This document shows, one piece after another, positions 4,904 through 6,667 of a stretch of 6,667 nucleotides of DNA. How positions within the stretch are numbered: the first letter of the stretch is position 1; each line of letters begins with the position of its first letter. This stretch comes from Candidatus Eiseniibacteriota bacterium (GTDB taxonomy: Bacteria > Eisenbacteria > RBG-16-71-46), in NCBI GenBank assembly GCA_021414165.1, contig JAIOPA010000492.1:1-6667 (forward strand), in the 5' to 3' direction. The notes beneath the pieces are model-generated. The model was not told where the DNA came from, searched no databases, and saw only the letters and a program-made list of their open reading frames with translations. A program made the position numbers and the translations under genes.

Positions 4904-5692
4904 ATGAGCCAACCGCACGACGACACCGCGCGCCACAACCGTGCCGCCTGGGACGCACTGGTCGAGAAGGGCAACCAGTGGACCCAGCCGGTGGGTCCCG
5001 AGGTCATCGCGGCGGCACGCCGCGGTGAATGGCAGATCGTGCTCACGCCCACCAAGCCCGTGCCGCGCGAGTGGTATCCGCCGCTGGCAGGCGAGCCCGT
5101 GCTGCTGCTGGCCGGCGCGGGCGGGCAGCAGGCGCCCATATTGGCTGCGGCCGGTGCGCGCGTGAGCGTGCTCGATAACTCGCCGCGCCAGCTGGCGCAG
5201 GATCAGGTGGTCGCGGGCCGCGAAGGCCTGGAGATCGCCAGCGTGCAGGGCGACATGCGCGACCTGTCGGCATTCGAAGACGACTCGTTCGCGTTGATCT
5301 TCCACCCGTGCTCGAACTCGTTCGTGCCCGAGGTGCGCCCGGTGTGGCGCGAGGCGTTCCGCGTGCTGCGGCCCGGCGGAGTGCTGCTGGCGGGGTTCAC
5401 AAACCCGATCGAGTATCTGTTCGACCTCGAGCCCTACGAGCGCGGTGAGCTGATCGTGCGTCACTCGATCCCGTACTCGGACCTCACGAGCCTGCCTGCG
5501 GCCGAGCTTGAAGCACTCAAGGCGCGCGGCGAGGCGCTGTCGTTCGGGCACACGCTCGAGGACCAGATCGGCGGCCAGCTGGACGCCGGCTTCGTGCTCA
5601 CGGCCATGTTCGAGGACCGCTGGCCCGAGAGCCCGCTGGGCCGCTACATGGCGAGCTTTGTCGCCACGCGCGCGATGAAACCGGGTCGCTAA
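4904..5692 (+). CDS. Class I SAM-dependent methyltransferase, substrate unknown
   Basis: This 262-residue predicted cytoplasmic enzyme has a Rossmann-type SAM-binding core. Motif I is VLLLAGAGGQQAP (66-78), the acidic end of strand beta2 is Asp91 in VSVLDNS, the GDMRDL segment (116-121) follows, then LIFHPCSN (131-138) and the post-core FRVLRPGGVLLAGF (152-165). The roughly 60-residue N-terminal region, starting with an HNRAAWDALVEKG segment and containing a WYPP motif (57-60), is typical of a widespread methyltransferase family often annotated only generically. The middle insert (about 170-215) likely contributes to the substrate pocket. The start lies 7 bases after the stop of the UPF0173 gene with only a weak ribosome site, so it is probably the last gene of the tryptophanase cassette. 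I cannot assign a substrate; methylation of a small molecule is more likely than RNA or protein, but that is inference. Confidence 0.88.
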   Translation: MSQPHDDTARHNRAAWDALVEKGNQWTQPVGPEVIAAARRGEWQIVLTPTKPVPREWYPPLAGEPVLLLAGAGGQQAPILAAAGARVSVLDNSPRQLAQDQVVAGREGLEIASVQGDMRDLSAFEDDSFALIFHPCSNSFVPEVRPVWREAFRVLRPGGVLLAGFTNPIEYLFDLEPYERGELIVRHSIPYSDLTSLPAAELEALKARGEALSFGHTLEDQIGGQLDAGFVLTAMFEDRWPESPLGRYMASFVATRAMKPGR

Positions 5693-5695
5693 CTA

Positions 5696-5708
5696 CGCGC
5701 GAAGCGCG
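5696..5708. terminator. Short hairpin after the methyltransferase stop
   Basis: cgcgc (5696-5700) pairs with gcgcg (5704-5708) around loop gaa, 4 bases after the stop codon, without a T-run. Together with the palindrome at 5713-5730 it could form the transcription end of the plus-strand cassette. Confidence 0.3.
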
Positions 5709-5712
5709 AGCC

Positions 5713-5730
5713 ACTGTCGCTAGCGACAGT
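5713..5730. repeat. Perfect 18-bp palindrome between convergent genes
   Basis: actgtcgct and agcgacagt are exact reverse complements with no spacer. It sits between the ends of the methyltransferase gene and the convergent protease gene. As RNA it would fold on either strand, with a small loop formed by the central bases, so a bidirectional terminator is the simplest reading, though neither side shows a T-run. A dimeric DNA-binding protein site is the alternative; its position at two 3' ends argues against an ordinary operator. Confidence 0.5.
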
Positions 5731-5770
5731 CTGGGACATTGCCATGACATGCGCACACGCGACGCGCGCG

Positions 5771-6667
5771 CTAGTTCGCCCCGCGCGCCCCGAACGCTGC
5801 GATGATGTCGTACACCGCGTGGACCACGATGGCCGTGGTCGTATTCGCGTGCTTGCGGATCAGGCCCAGCGTGATGCCGAGCAGCATGATCGTGAGCATG
5901 CCGAACCACGTGTACTGCACGTGGCCCGCGGCAAACAGCAGCGACGCCCACACCAGCCCCACGCGCGGCTGCAACGCGCCTCGCACCAGTACTTCTTCGC
6001 CCACGCCCGCGCTCACGCCCAGCACCAGCATGGCGGCCAGGCTCAGGTCGGCGGCGATCATCTTGACCATGGCCTGGTCGCGCAGCCAGAGCGAGTAGAA
6101 CTGCGTGCGCTCCACGTGCTCCATGCCGGCGTTCACGCCGATCACGGCGGCTAATCCGATCGCCGCGATGATCCAGTGCCGCATGCTCATGCCGCCGAGC
6201 CCCAATCGCTCGCGCGCCTGCTTGGCATCGCGTCCCACCCACAGGCCGATGGCGGCCAGCGCAAAGAGCACCTCGCCGACCAACTGGCCCACCAGCCCGC
6301 CCACGTCGGCCAGCGGCTTGCCGGTGTTGGCGAGTGACTCGGTGATCTGCGGCAGCAACAGCTGCATGGGGTAGGGCAGCAGCAGCACGACCAGCGCGAG
6401 CGCGGCGGTGAGCCGTGCGGTGTGGCCGGGGTGCGCGCCTCGGGTGAACACCAGCGCGAGCTGCTGTTGAATGGGCGGGAACGCGGCGAGCACGCACACC
6501 AGAGCCGACGCGGTGCACCACTGCATGACGCCGATGCTCGCGGCGGTCACCTGCAGCGTGCGCGCGTACACGGCGAGCCCGGTGTAGAGCACCGCACCCG
6601 CGAGTGGCGCCACCATGGGCACGAGCATGCGCAGCGCGGTGCCCACGCCGCCCGGCTGCACGGACAC
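5771..6667 (-). CDS. CPBP-family intramembrane metalloprotease (possibly incomplete at N-terminus)
   Basis: This multi-spanning membrane protein has at least 298 residues and roughly eight hydrophobic segments. Its C-terminal third carries the CPBP (CAAX protease and bacteriocin-processing, Rce1-like) signature: Glu224, Glu225 and Arg229 in GEEVLVRG, His249 in LLFAAGHVQY, and His283 with Asp287 in VVHAVYDIIAA. These residues form the Glu/His active site inside the membrane. Bacterial members process or degrade membrane or lipidated peptides, act in bacteriocin self-immunity, or have unknown roles; no substrate is indicated here and no bacteriocin gene is nearby. A GTG lies at the very edge of the window (6665-6667) and gives an N-terminus directly before a hydrophobic stretch. 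Because nothing beyond is visible, the real start may be upstream or at Met14 or Met18. It is convergent with the methyltransferase gene, from which it is separated by 78 bases. Confidence 0.88.
   Translation of the reverse strand: MSVQPGGVGTALRMLVPMVAPLAGAVLYTGLAVYARTLQVTAASIGVMQWCTASALVCVLAAFPPIQQQLALVFTRGAHPGHTARLTAALALVVLLLPYPMQLLLPQITESLANTGKPLADVGGLVGQLVGEVLFALAAIGLWVGRDAKQARERLGLGGMSMRHWIIAAIGLAAVIGVNAGMEHVERTQFYSLWLRDQAMVKMIAADLSLAAMLVLGVSAGVGEEVLVRGALQPRVGLVWASLLFAAGHVQYTWFGMLTIMLLGITLGLIRKHANTTTAIVVHAVYDIIAAFGARGAN

Noticed and set aside
4129..5139. 336-codon minus-strand open frame across the hydrolase and methyltransferase genes
   Set aside because: It covers two well-supported plus-strand genes, has low-complexity His/Arg/Ala composition and no motifs; it is a GC-driven shadow.
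5701..5760. Insertion sequence end or remnant at the palindrome
   Set aside because: No transposase fragment, no matching inverted end elsewhere in the window and no target-site duplication could be found.

Overview
The window is very GC-rich, gene-dense bacterial chromosomal DNA. Codons end mostly in G or C. Several starts show a -10-like TAnCCT box only 7 bases upstream of the ATG with no Shine-Dalgarno sequence, which suggests leaderless mRNAs. Protein styles (a divergent Fe/Mn-family superoxide dismutase, a tryptophanase next to an UPF0173 hydrolase, a Cys-rich CxCxC membrane-anchored protein) fit Gemmatimonadota or a similar deep soil lineage. This assignment is an inference from general familiarity, not from a search. 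I see no phage, insertion sequence, CRISPR, tRNA or rRNA.

Layout. Bases 1-185 are a run of stem-loops with no convincing gene. Then, all on the plus strand, come: a small membrane-anchored five-cysteine protein (186-623), a superoxide dismutase (812-1426), a BCP-type peroxiredoxin (1518-2003), a stand-alone Lon substrate-binding-domain protein (2058-2717), a tryptophanase (2789-4180), an UPF0173 metallo-beta-lactamase-fold hydrolase (4177-4896) and a class I SAM-dependent methyltransferase (4904-5692). A convergent minus-strand gene for a CPBP-family intramembrane protease (5771-6667) runs to the right edge and may continue beyond it.

How the genes may work together. The first block reads as an oxidative-stress and proteostasis neighbourhood: superoxide is dismuted to peroxide by the SOD, peroxide is reduced by the peroxiredoxin, and a Cys-rich periplasmic protein and a Lon-domain protein flank them. 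Strong hairpins separate these genes, including a terminator-like hairpin lying just upstream of the peroxiredoxin ribosome binding site. The second block is a tight three-gene cassette (tryptophanase, hydrolase, methyltransferase, with a 4-base overlap and then a 7-base gap). It sits behind a candidate leaderless promoter, so tryptophan cleavage to indole, pyruvate and ammonia may be co-expressed with two uncharacterised enzymes.

No clearly new multi-gene system stands out. The points most worth a second look are the hairpin before the peroxiredoxin gene, the tryptophanase cassette, the CxCxC protein, and the perfect palindrome between the convergent genes.
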